From positions 62,001 to 126,000 of the forward strand of contig CAJTQV010000004.1 in assembly GCA_910578385.1 (NCBI GenBank): a DNA stretch of 64,000 nt. The letters run 5' to 3'. The translations under genes and the position numbers were made by a program. This document shows, piece after piece, positions 1 through 8,291 of the stretch. Source of the DNA: an uncultured Muribaculaceae bacterium (GTDB lineage Bacteria; Bacteroidota; Bacteroidia; Bacteroidales; Muribaculaceae). Each line of letters begins with the position of its first letter. The stretch's first letter is position 1. Below the pieces are notes generated by a model. The model made no database searches and had not been told where the DNA came from. It saw nothing but the letters and a program-made list of their open reading frames with translations.

Positions 1-2
1 TT

Positions 3-1547
3 TTGGCAATCCGTATTTTCGGGGCTGTCTGCAATGTCGCGTGCGTGTGGCTCGCATATGATATGGTCCGGAGGTGGGGCCGGGTAGCGCGACAGCGGGG
101 CTCGGCGGTTTTTGTTCCGGTTTTGCTGTCTGTGCTGATTATCGGCACTGCTTCCTGGAGCGCGCCGCTTGCTTTCTACAATGACACACTCACCGTCTTG
201 CTCGCCATGGTGTCGCTGCGTCTGCTCTGTGTCGCCCTTGTGCCCGAAGTGGATGGAGACCGCACTGTGCGTTGCCGGTTGTTGATCCTGCTGTTTTCCG
301 GTATTGTGGCGGGTGTCAATGCGTTTTCCCGTTTGCCGAATATCCTTGAGGTGTTTTTTGTATGCCTTCTCCTTCTGGCACCTGCGCGCGCACTTGCCGC
401 AGGTGGCTGTGGAAGATGGCGCGCTTCGCTTGTCTGGCTCGGCGGGTGGCTGGGAGGTGTGGCTGCGGTTCTCGCGCTTGCTGCCGCGCTCGGTCATATT
501 CCGGTGCTTGAGAATATGGTCCATGACCTTGTGGTGACGGTTGCCAGTCCGGCCGGTGCATCGTCGCATGGTTTCTCGCATCTGCTGTCCGCGCTCGTAG
601 GGTCCTGGTACGCCGTTGGCCGCACCGCTCTGCCGTTGCTGCTGATATATGTGGTGCATCTCAGGTGGCATTCCCTGCTTGTTAATATATTGACGGCATG
701 TGTCGTGGTGTGGCTTCTGCTCCGTGTCGATGTGCTCACGGCCATAGCTGCGGTCTCTGTTTCAGGTGCGGTGGCAGGGCTGGTCAGGTTCCGCGGTGCC
801 GGCAGAACGATACTGTGGTCGGTTCTTGCGATGCTCGCCATACTCCCTCTCGGTTCCGACAATGGTTTCTATAATTTCGGAGCGGTGATTTTCTGGCTCT
901 CTCTTCCGGTCTCGTTTGCCGTGTTCGGGCGTCGGTTGGTGCCTCTGTCGCTTGTCGTGACGGTTTGTCTTGTGTGCGGCGGTGTAAGGTCTCTGGTAGT
1001 GGGCGGAATGTATTTCGATGACACCCCGCTGTCTGAAATGACGGGAAGTATCAATTCCCCCTCCGCTGCCGGAATACGCACCTCGCCTGAGCGCGCGCGC
1101 CGTGTCAATGCAATGGTCTCTGCCGTGCGACGGCATGTGGCTCCGGGCGATACTCTGCTCGTCTATGGCTCTGCTCCGATGCTGAATCATCTCACGGCCA
1201 CTGTGCCCGCCATCGGATGTTCATGGCCGGAACTGCTCACTCCCGGTTTGCTTGATCACAAGCTTGGTGCTGCGGATGCTCCGGCTAATGTACTGTTGTT
1301 GCGGTTCAGGACTCTCGGGTCTGAATGGGGTTCCGGCTCGGATGCCTTCATGGCCGGAGATTCCGTGTCGGCCAATCTGTTTCATAATCCCGAAAAATCA
1401 GGAATCATGCTGGCTTATCTCTCTTCCGGACGTTATTATGTTGTGGAGAAGGATAGTGATTTCATACTCTTTTCCCGTCGGGATAGTGTTTCACATGACG
1501 GGCTGTCGGGGCGTGCCGGATGGCTCTTGAAATCAGATGGACCATGA
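3..1547 (+). CDS. Polytopic membrane protein, GT-C glycosyltransferase-like (5' partial)
   Basis: The frame is open to the left window edge, so the true start lies outside. The visible 514 residues hold roughly nine to eleven hydrophobic segments over the first 340, followed by a soluble domain of about 150 residues containing GDTLLVYGSAPMLNHL. That layout, many membrane spans then an extracytoplasmic domain with a 'GD-LLVYG' strand, is seen in GT39/GT-C lipid-linked sugar transferases and related proteins. I do not see the diagnostic N-terminal acidic motif because the N-terminus is missing. Its stop overlaps the ATG of the next gene (ATGA), so the two are probably co-transcribed. The membrane location is well supported; the transferase function is inference. 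Confidence 0.5.
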   Translation: MAIRIFGAVCNVACVWLAYDMVRRWGRVARQRGSAVFVPVLLSVLIIGTASWSAPLAFYNDTLTVLLAMVSLRLLCVALVPEVDGDRTVRCRLLILLFSGIVAGVNAFSRLPNILEVFFVCLLLLAPARALAAGGCGRWRASLVWLGGWLGGVAAVLALAAALGHIPVLENMVHDLVVTVASPAGASSHGFSHLLSALVGSWYAVGRTALPLLLIYVVHLRWHSLLVNILTACVVVWLLLRVDVLTAIAAVSVSGAVAGLVRFRGAGRTILWSVLAMLAILPLGSDNGFYNFGAVIFWLSLPVSFAVFGRRLVPLSLVVTVCLVCGGVRSLVVGGMYFDDTPLSEMTGSINSPSAAGIRTSPERARRVNAMVSAVRRHVAPGDTLLVYGSAPMLNHLTATVPAIGCSWPELLTPGLLDHKLGAADAPANVLLLRFRTLGSEWGSGSDAFMAGDSVSANLFHNPEKSGIMLAYLSSGRYYVVEKDSDFILFSRRDSVSHDGLSGRAGWLLKSDGP

Positions 1548-2266
1548 AAAGACCGAAGAAGGATATTGCTGTGGCGGGGTGGTTCCTGCTCGTCGTGCTG
1601 CTGTTGGGCGGCGCGAGCTGGTGGACGTACCATGAGTATGTCTCCACGCCTCCATATGTCGATCCGGAACGGTTTCCGGTGCGCGGCTTTGACATATCCT
1701 CACATAACGGTTACGCCAATCTTGAGGCTGCCTCTCGGGCAGGGTTCGATTTCGTGTTCATCAAGGCTTCGGAGGGTTCGGATTTCCGCGACGAGAATTT
1801 CGCGCTCAATTATCAGAAGGCGCGTCATGCGGGTCTGAAGGTAGGCGCATATCATTATTTCCGCTTCGACCGCGACGGTGTGGAGCAGGCTGTGAATTTC
1901 CTTAAGGTTGTCGGCCCGCGCAGCCTCGAACTGGGGCTTGCCGTCGATGTCGAGGAGGCGGGCAACGCACGCGGTGTGCCTCTCGATTCGGTCAAGGCGC
2001 GCCTTCAGCTCATGCTTGAGTATCTGAACCTGCGTGGTCATCGTGTCACGCTATATTCCAACCGTGCCGGCTACGAGAAATACCTCCTTGACGATTTCCG
2101 CGGATTGCCGTTATGGGTCTGCCAGTTCACCGACAATTCCGCCAACACCGACTGGACCTACTGGCAGTATGACCATCGCGGTGCAGTGCCCGGGGTGCGC
2201 GGCAACGTGGACCTCAACGTTTTCGCCGGCACACGCGAGGACTGGGAGCGGCATTTCCGGCAGTGA
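1544..2266 (+). CDS. GH25 family lysozyme-like muramidase, membrane anchored
   Basis: This is a 240-residue protein beginning MKRPKKDIAV, with one hydrophobic segment at about residues 7-27 that would act as a signal anchor. The rest is a glycoside hydrolase family 25 barrel: GFDISSHNG near the start (catalytic-face Asp), FIKASEG, the AVDVEE strand carrying the acidic pair, and WQYDHRG with NVDLN at the end. GH25 enzymes cleave the MurNAc-GlcNAc bond of peptidoglycan, so the protein probably acts in the periplasm. An upstream in-frame start at 1520 is possible, but the ATG at 1544 overlaps the preceding stop by four bases, as is usual in operons. Confidence 0.85.
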   Translation: MKRPKKDIAVAGWFLLVVLLLGGASWWTYHEYVSTPPYVDPERFPVRGFDISSHNGYANLEAASRAGFDFVFIKASEGSDFRDENFALNYQKARHAGLKVGAYHYFRFDRDGVEQAVNFLKVVGPRSLELGLAVDVEEAGNARGVPLDSVKARLQLMLEYLNLRGHRVTLYSNRAGYEKYLLDDFRGLPLWVCQFTDNSANTDWTYWQYDHRGAVPGVRGNVDLNVFAGTREDWERHFRQ

Positions 2267-2311
2267 CATCTCCCGCAGTAGCATCTCCCGCAGTAGCATC
2301 TCCCGCAGTAG
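2267..2311. repeat. Three tandem copies of a 15-bp unit
   Basis: The unit CATCTCCCGCAGTAG occurs three times in perfect tandem immediately after the GH25 stop codon. No coding role is evident. Confidence 0.9.
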
Positions 2312-2435
2312 AATGTTCCGGCAATCCTGTTCATGAATGGAGTGGGGCATTGGTCAAAAAGGTGTATTTAATCACTTAAAAGGGGCCGGTGCTGTAAATT
2401 TATATTCTAAAAAATATGTTGTATAACACCCTTTC

Positions 2436-2466
2436 TTGCATGGGTGTATTTTTTTAGCTAATTTTG
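2436..2466 (+). promoter_or_regulatory. Bacteroidetes-type promoter of the first amylase gene
   Basis: TAATTTTG at 2459-2466 matches the TAnnTTTG -7 consensus, with a TTG about 20 bp upstream. It leaves a 5' leader of roughly 140 bases, whose AACTTTTAATCA stretch recurs in the leaders of the large secreted proteins downstream. Confidence 0.6.
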
Positions 2467-2611
2467 CACCAGATTTTACCAGACCTACGGTGATTGTTTC
2501 ATGGCTCGCTATGAATCATAAACCACCCGATGCCCGGCAAACCTACTACCTATTTAACCGAACGAAAACAACTTTTAATCAATAATCTATATCAATTACA
2601 ACTTTTTCTCC

Positions 2612-5600
2612 ATGAAAAAAATCTCAAGATTCGCGGCAGTCTGCGGACTCGCAGCTGCCGCGATGACGGCGAATGCCGCGACTTTCGTGGGAGACCGCAC
2701 TGATTTTCGCGATGAGACAATCTACTTCGCGATGACCACGCGTTTCTACGATGGCGACAAATCGAACAACACTTATTGCTGGGACGGCGTGAACAACGTC
2801 AATGACCCCGAATGGCGTGGTGACTTCAAGGGCCTTATCGAAAAACTTGATTACATCAAGGCTCTCGGTTTCACCGCAGTATGGATCACACCTGTTGTCG
2901 AGAACGCGTCAGGTCTTGACTATCACGGCTATCACGCGTTCGACTTCAAGAAGGTTGACCCCCGCTATGAGAGCGAGGATGTCAATTTCCAGACTGTTAT
3001 CGATGAAGTTCACAAGCGTGGCATGAAACTCATCCTCGACATTGTGCTCCAGCATACCGGAAACTTCGGTGAGGAGTCTCTCTGTCCGATGTTTGTGAAG
3101 GACTACTCGCAACCCTTGAGTAACATCGACAAGTCCTTGAAGCTTCATCCCGATTCAAAGCTCCCTTCTGACTATTACAATCTGATTCCGGGTGATCAGT
3201 ATGAGGCTCGTCTGGGTCTGATGAAGAACACAAGGGGTGTAAACGAGGATACCCACAACTTCTGGCACCATTACGCTCATTTCAACTGGGATGACCCTTC
3301 CCGCTGGTGGGGTCAGATTGCCGGTGACTGCGTGGACCTCAATACCGAGAATCCCGCGGTGTCAAACTACATTGTGGACTGCTACTCCAAGTTCATCAAG
3401 ATGGGTGTGGATGGATTCCGTATCGACACATCGGGCCATATCTCACGTCTGACTTTCAACAAGGCTTTTATCCCGCAGCTTCATGCGGCGGCTGAGTCGA
3501 GCGAGGCCATCGCCAAGCGCGGCAACACACCGTTCTATATGTTCGGTGAGGTATGTGCCCGTGCTGAGGAGGTAATCTACCGCGACGGAAACTACAACTG
3601 CTCTCCCTGTTTCTATACGTGGAAAGAAGATAAGGATTATGCCTGGGATTACAGCGAGACTTCATGGGACAATGTTGTGGTGATGGAAGGTGAGACCGGT
3701 GACCATGTCAATGCCAAATCCGTGCTCCAGCAGGCCGACGATTATCTTGGCAAGGACAAGATCAAGCACAGCGACAACGCCTGGCTGAACGGAAATGAGT
3801 ATCACACTCCCGACTATTCACAGAATTCCGGCTTCAATGTGATTGACTTCCCGATGCACTGGCGTTTCCACAGAGCAGATAATGCTTTCGGCGTCCGCAG
3901 TCAGGACGACTATTACAATGACGCTACGTGGAATGTCGTTTATGTGGATGGTCATGACTATGGTCCGAACGGATGGGATACCAAGAGCTTCGGTGGTTCG
4001 CTTGAGGCATGGGCTGAGAACCTCTCACTGATGTTTACTTTCCGTGGAATCCCCTGTATCTGGCAGGGTTCGGAAACATATTTCCACAAGGGCTATATAA
4101 TCGACAAGGGTGCTCTTGAACCGCTCAAAAACACAGCGCGTGCATATTACGGCGGTTATCTGACCGGTTCTGTCAATACTACTGACTTCGGTGTATATAC
4201 CAATGCTACAGGCAACCTTGCCGCTTCTCTGAGTCATCCTCTGGCTCTGCATCTGCAGCGTCTGAACAAAATCCGTGCAGCTGTCCCCGCTCTCCGCAAG
4301 GGTCAGTACTCTACTGAGGGTTGCTCCGGCAATATGGCTTTCAAGCGTCGCTATACCGCTGATGGCGTTGATTCATATGTGCTGGTGACAATCTCGGGTG
4401 ATGCTACTTTCACAGGTGTGCTCAACGGTACATACCGCGATGCCATCACAGGTGATGTCAAGACTGTCAACAACGGTACTCTTACCGCTTCTTGTTCAGG
4501 TCAGGGCAACATGAGAATCTATGTGCTCGATGGCCCCGGTAAAATCGGTGATGACAGCCAGTTCCTCTATGGCGCAGCTCCCGTTATGGCTACGCAGCTC
4601 TCTTATGACGGAAACGAGGAAGCCGACGATACCGAAACAGTGCGTGATGACGAACCTTTCGATCCGTCGCAGCATGCAACTGTTGTATTCTCTCCCGCCG
4701 GAGGAACATTCAAGACCGAGACTCTTACTGTTACCGCCGCTCTGAGCAGCGATGCCACAACAGGTTGGTTTAAGGTCGGCGGCAATACCAAGGTTGACCT
4801 CACACCCGGCGAGAGCAAGCAGTTCACTGTCGGTTCAGGAATGAACTACGGCGATGCAGTCTCTGTTACATGGGGTGCTGACGAGTACAGCGGTACTGTC
4901 ACCTATAAGAAGGTTGACCCCAACGCCGTAATCACAGTCTATGTTACCGGCAAGAACGGTGCTGACATCTCAGGTACAAACCTCTACTCATGGAATGACG
5001 GTGGTAAACTTACCGGTGAATGGCCCGGAAAGGCCCTCACCGAGACCACCGAGGTTGACGGCCGCACTTTCTACTACCACACTTTTGATTCTTCCGATCC
5101 TGTCAGCATAATCTTCAACCGTGGTGGCCAGCAGACAGCTGATATCACAGGCGTATCTGAGGATACATACTTCGAGTATGACGGTGCGACCAGCGCTTCT
5201 GCAATCGAGGTTACTCCCGGCCCGAAGGCTCCGAGCATCTATGCCAACCCGGCATCGGGCAAGCAGTTCAACGAGTCGCTCACAGTATCTCTGACTGTTT
5301 CTCCCGCAACCGACATCTACTACACTCTCGACGGCTCTCAGGCTTCGGCTTCGAGCACCAAGTACACCGGCCCGATCACTCTCACCTCAACAACCACAAT
5401 CAACGCTTATGCGAAGAACGAGGTAGGCGAGACCCGCGCAGCCTTCACTTACACCAAGGTTGACGGCCCGATCGAGGAGACAATCACAGCATACTTCGAG
5501 AATACACAGAACTGGAGCAGTGTCAACGCATACTGCTGGGATGACACCTACACCGGAAGCAATGCCTTCTCAGGCGCATGGCCCGGCAAGGCTCTCACCG

Positions 5601-5983
5601 AGACTGTAGACTGGAAGGGTAAGACTCTCTACAAATACTCTTTCACAGCTCCAGCATCAGGTCTCAGCAACGCTATGATTATCTTCAACGGCGACGGTAA
5701 ACAGACCGAAGGCTTCGTTCTCTACGACGGTGGTATCTACAACTTCAGCGGTTATACCAACCAGACTTATGGCGAGTCTAACGTTGTCAACATCGAGACT
5801 CTCTATGGCCTCAAGGTGTTCGCACAGGGTGGCCGTCTGGTAATCTACTCCGATGCTGACTGCGAGGTACAGGCCGTGAAGATCGACGGCACAGTGCAGA
5901 CTCTCCCTGTCACTGCAGGCTACAACTACTACGAGCTTTCAAAGGGCTTCTATATCGTAGCTAACACAAAGGTGGTTATCTGA
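2612..5983 (+). CDS. Secreted multidomain GH13 alpha-amylase with CBM26-like starch-binding modules
   Basis: The 1123-residue protein opens with a signal peptide (MKKISRFAAVCGLAAAAM...ANA). The GH13 catalytic barrel shows region I DIVLQH (about residue 142), region II GFRIDTSGH with the nucleophile Asp (about 271), region III MFGEV with the acid/base Glu (about 312) and region IV VDGHD (about 447). Region IV normally reads NHD, so the Gly is unusual. After the barrel come an Ig-like segment (about 685-770), a CBM26-like module (about 772-865, with SWNDGG and EWPGKAL), a chitobiase-type Ig domain (about 873-948, YYTLDGS) and a second CBM26-like module (about 953-1046, CWDD and AWPGKAL). The C-terminus (SKGFYIVANTKVVI) resembles a type IX secretion sorting tail. 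It would hydrolyse starch or glycogen at the cell surface or outside. Confidence 0.9.
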   Translation: MKKISRFAAVCGLAAAAMTANAATFVGDRTDFRDETIYFAMTTRFYDGDKSNNTYCWDGVNNVNDPEWRGDFKGLIEKLDYIKALGFTAVWITPVVENASGLDYHGYHAFDFKKVDPRYESEDVNFQTVIDEVHKRGMKLILDIVLQHTGNFGEESLCPMFVKDYSQPLSNIDKSLKLHPDSKLPSDYYNLIPGDQYEARLGLMKNTRGVNEDTHNFWHHYAHFNWDDPSRWWGQIAGDCVDLNTENPAVSNYIVDCYSKFIKMGVDGFRIDTSGHISRLTFNKAFIPQLHAAAESSEAIAKRGNTPFYMFGEVCARAEEVIYRDGNYNCSPCFYTWKEDKDYAWDYSETSWDNVVVMEGETGDHVNAKSVLQQADDYLGKDKIKHSDNAWLNGNEYHTPDYSQNSGFNVIDFPMHWRFHRADNAFGVRSQDDYYNDATWNVVYVDGHDYGPNGWDTKSFGGSLEAWAENLSLMFTFRGIPCIWQGSETYFHKGYIIDKGALEPLKNTARAYYGGYLTGSVNTTDFGVYTNATGNLAASLSHPLALHLQRLNKIRAAVPALRKGQYSTEGCSGNMAFKRRYTADGVDSYVLVTISGDATFTGVLNGTYRDAITGDVKTVNNGTLTASCSGQGNMRIYVLDGPGKIGDDSQFLYGAAPVMATQLSYDGNEEADDTETVRDDEPFDPSQHATVVFSPAGGTFKTETLTVTAALSSDATTGWFKVGGNTKVDLTPGESKQFTVGSGMNYGDAVSVTWGADEYSGTVTYKKVDPNAVITVYVTGKNGADISGTNLYSWNDGGKLTGEWPGKALTETTEVDGRTFYYHTFDSSDPVSIIFNRGGQQTADITGVSEDTYFEYDGATSASAIEVTPGPKAPSIYANPASGKQFNESLTVSLTVSPATDIYYTLDGSQASASSTKYTGPITLTSTTTINAYAKNEVGETRAAFTYTKVDGPIEETITAYFENTQNWSSVNAYCWDDTYTGSNAFSGAWPGKALTETVDWKGKTLYKYSFTAPASGLSNAMIIFNGDGKQTEGFVLYDGGIYNFSGYTNQTYGESNVVNIETLYGLKVFAQGGRLVIYSDADCEVQAVKIDGTVQTLPVTAGYNYYELSKGFYIVANTKVVI

Positions 5984-6023
5984 TTCTGATCGGATAAGTG
6001 GTTATCTGATTCTGATTGGATAA
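5972..6023. repeat. 26-bp tandem duplication across the amylase stop codon
   Basis: A 26-bp unit beginning GTGGTTATCTGATT is present twice head to tail with one mismatch. The first copy includes the last codons and the TGA stop; the second lies in the 3' UTR. Confidence 0.85.
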
Positions 6024-6036
6024 TCTGTCGAAATAG

Positions 6037-6075
6037 CCGCGCGGGTTCAAAAGACCCGCGCGGTTTCTTTTTATT
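6037..6075 (+). terminator. Rho-independent terminator after the first amylase gene
   Basis: A perfect 10-bp stem (CCGCGCGGGT / ACCCGCGCGG) with an 8-base loop is followed by a T-rich run. Confidence 0.85.
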
Positions 6076-6090
6076 TTCAAAACTATGTGC

Positions 6091-6098
6091 TAATTTTG
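6091..6098 (+). promoter_or_regulatory. -7 promoter element of the second amylase gene
   Basis: TAATTTTG fits TAnnTTTG and lies just after the terminator. Transcription from here gives a leader of about 150 bases that contains the decamer array. Confidence 0.55.
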
Positions 6099-6130
6099 CA
6101 TAATGAGGCCGGATGCCTCCCCCTTCTCAA

Positions 6131-6240
6131 GATTAATCCCGATTCCTCCCGATTAATCCCGATAAATCCCGATAACTCCCGATTAATCCCGACTAATCTC
6201 GATTAACCCCGATTAATCTCGATTAATCCCGATTAATCCC
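6131..6240. repeat. Eleven tandem decamers (GATTAATCCC) in the leader of the second amylase gene
   Basis: Eleven consecutive 10-base units vary around GATTAATCCC (for example GATTCCTCCC, GATAAATCCC, GACTAATCTC). The array ends 18 bases before the start codon and therefore probably lies inside the mRNA leader. Confidence 0.95.
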
Positions 6241-6258
6241 GCTAACCAATTAATCAAT

Positions 6259-8079
6259 ATGAACAAATCTTTTTCCAAGCTGACTGCGGCGATGCTGATG
6301 GCTTTCGCCGCTCTCCACGGCTCCGATGCCCGCGCGCTCGGATGGCCGGAGAATTATCAGGGTGTGATGCTCCAGGGTTTCTACTGGGACTCTTACACCG
6401 ACACCAAGTGGACCAACCTTGAGGCTCAGGCCGACGAACTGTCGCGCTATTTCAGCCTGATCTGGGTGCCCAATTCGGGCCGCTGCGGCAGCAGCAACAA
6501 CATGGGCTATATGCCCCAGTACTGGTTCACCAACCATAACTCATCGTTCGGCACCGAGGCCCAGCTCCTGTCGATGATCTCGACTTTCAAGGCTAAGGGC
6601 ACCGGTATAATAGCCGACTGCGTGATCAACCACCGCAACGGAGTGACCAATTGGACCGACTTCCCGACCGAGGAGTGGAACGGCCGCACATGGAAGATAG
6701 GCCCGGAGGGCATATGCTCCACCGACGAGGTGCGCAATGCCTCAGGCCAGGCAAAGCCGACCGGAGCACCCGACACGGGCGACGACTTCGACGGCTGCCG
6801 CGACCTCGACCATACCAACGCTAATGTGCAGGACAATTGCAAGAACTACGTGAAATGCCTTCAGGAGAAGTATGGCTATGCCGGTATGCGCTACGACATG
6901 GTGAAGGGCTACGGCGGCCAGTACACGGGCATCTATAACCGCTATGCCAACGTGGAGTTCTCTGTCGGTGAATACTGGGACAGCAACTACGACGCGGTAA
7001 AGGGCTGGATCGAGGCCACGGGCAAGACTTCGGCAGCTTTCGACTTCCCCTGCAAGTATGCCATCAACGAGGCTTTCTCGTCGGGCGACATGACCAAGCT
7101 CGTATGGCTCGCCAACGGCACTAATCCCCAGCCTGCCGGCATGATTCATTTCGGCTATCCGCGCTATGCAGTGACTTTCGTCGACAACCACGATACCTAT
7201 CGCGACGGCTCGAAATTCAACGGCAATGTCGTTGCGGCCAACGCATTCATACTCTTCAGTCCAGGCACTCCCTGCGTGTTCCTTCCCCATTACAAGCAGA
7301 ACAAGGCCGCCATACAGCGTCTGATCGAGATCCGCAACGCCTGCGGCATCCACAACATGTCGGCGGTGAAGGTGCTGAAATATCAGGGAGACTGTTACAT
7401 GGCCGAGATTACCGGCACAAAGGGCAAGGCTGTCGTCAAGATCGGTTCGGCCATGGTGTCGCCCGACGGCTACAGCAACAGCGACATCAAGGCTTCGGGC
7501 ACGGACTATTGCGTGTGGACCAAGACCGAGGTCGGCGGCGGTGGGGGAGATGACCCGCAGCCGGAACTTCCCGACCACCTCTACATCATAGGCGAGGTTG
7601 ACGGCAACGCATGGAGCCCGTCAGACGGAGTGGAGATGCAGAAGTCAGGCAGCGAGTTCCGCAAGGAGGTCGAGGTCAAAGGTACGTTGGCTACGGCCAC
7701 CGTGGGTTACTTCTCGTTCGCTCTGAATCTTGCCTCCGACTGGGACGGCATGAATGTGGCGGGCAACCGTTTCGCCCCGGCTATCGACACCGAGGTCAAC
7801 GTGGGTTCGACCCTCGCTCTCACCGAAAGCCCGAATCCTGAGGCTGCCAAGGCGTTCTATGCCAAGAATGGCCGCTATTTGCTCGTGGTTGACTGGGCCA
7901 AGCGTCAGCTGCGCGTGGAGACAGCGACGGCCGTCAGCGACATCGATACCGATGCGACCGAACCGGCAGAGGCCATCTGGTTCAACCTCCAGGGCCAGCA
8001 GATAGATGCTCCGGCCGCACCCGGCATCTACATCCGCGTGACCGGCAACCGTGCCGTAAAAATCCGTATCGCACATTGA
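6259..8079 (+). CDS. Secreted GH13 alpha-amylase with C-terminal SusE/F-like domain
   Basis: The 606-residue protein has a signal peptide (MNKSFSKLTAAMLMAF...). The GH13 motifs are DCVINH (region I, about residues 120-125), GMRYDMVKG with the nucleophile Asp (about 212), GEYWD with the acid/base Glu (about 237) and FVDNHD (about 306-311), so the active site looks intact. A glycine-rich linker near residue 430 precedes a domain beginning LYIIGEVDGNAW (about 440-560), which resembles the outer-membrane starch-binding SusE/SusF fold. The tail (FNLQGQQ...GIYIRVTGNRAVKI) is a diverged form of the tail on the three large proteins downstream. It has its own promoter and likely degrades starch together with the first amylase. 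No SusC/SusD pair is present in the window. Confidence 0.9.
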   Translation: MNKSFSKLTAAMLMAFAALHGSDARALGWPENYQGVMLQGFYWDSYTDTKWTNLEAQADELSRYFSLIWVPNSGRCGSSNNMGYMPQYWFTNHNSSFGTEAQLLSMISTFKAKGTGIIADCVINHRNGVTNWTDFPTEEWNGRTWKIGPEGICSTDEVRNASGQAKPTGAPDTGDDFDGCRDLDHTNANVQDNCKNYVKCLQEKYGYAGMRYDMVKGYGGQYTGIYNRYANVEFSVGEYWDSNYDAVKGWIEATGKTSAAFDFPCKYAINEAFSSGDMTKLVWLANGTNPQPAGMIHFGYPRYAVTFVDNHDTYRDGSKFNGNVVAANAFILFSPGTPCVFLPHYKQNKAAIQRLIEIRNACGIHNMSAVKVLKYQGDCYMAEITGTKGKAVVKIGSAMVSPDGYSNSDIKASGTDYCVWTKTEVGGGGGDDPQPELPDHLYIIGEVDGNAWSPSDGVEMQKSGSEFRKEVEVKGTLATATVGYFSFALNLASDWDGMNVAGNRFAPAIDTEVNVGSTLALTESPNPEAAKAFYAKNGRYLLVVDWAKRQLRVETATAVSDIDTDATEPAEAIWFNLQGQQIDAPAAPGIYIRVTGNRAVKIRIAH

Positions 8080-8140
8080 GATGAATAACTTTAGTGACTC
8101 ATTCCATTAATCCCGGTCAAACGTGACGGGATTACAAAAA

Positions 8141-8172
8141 ACTGCGCGGGACTTGTTCAAGCCCCGCGCAGT
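8141..8172 (-). terminator. Terminator of the first large secreted protein gene (- strand)
   Basis: The stem ACTGCGCGGG / CCCGCGCAGT is followed on the - strand by a short T run. The same stem and about 60 bp of flanking 3' UTR recur after the paralogue that ends at 13149. Confidence 0.75.
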
Positions 8173-8291
8173 CGCGTTAGTGGTTGGTTTTGGTAATTGA
8201 CCGTGTGCGTCGTAGCGTTTCAAGTCAACAGCTACTTCCTACATATATATACAACCTATTTCTGAGTCGTCTTTATCAGGTACATCAGGGG

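Noticed and set aside
6742..7578. A 278-residue open frame opposite the second amylase gene
   Set aside because: It is antisense to intact GH13 motifs. GC-rich codons commonly leave such frames open.
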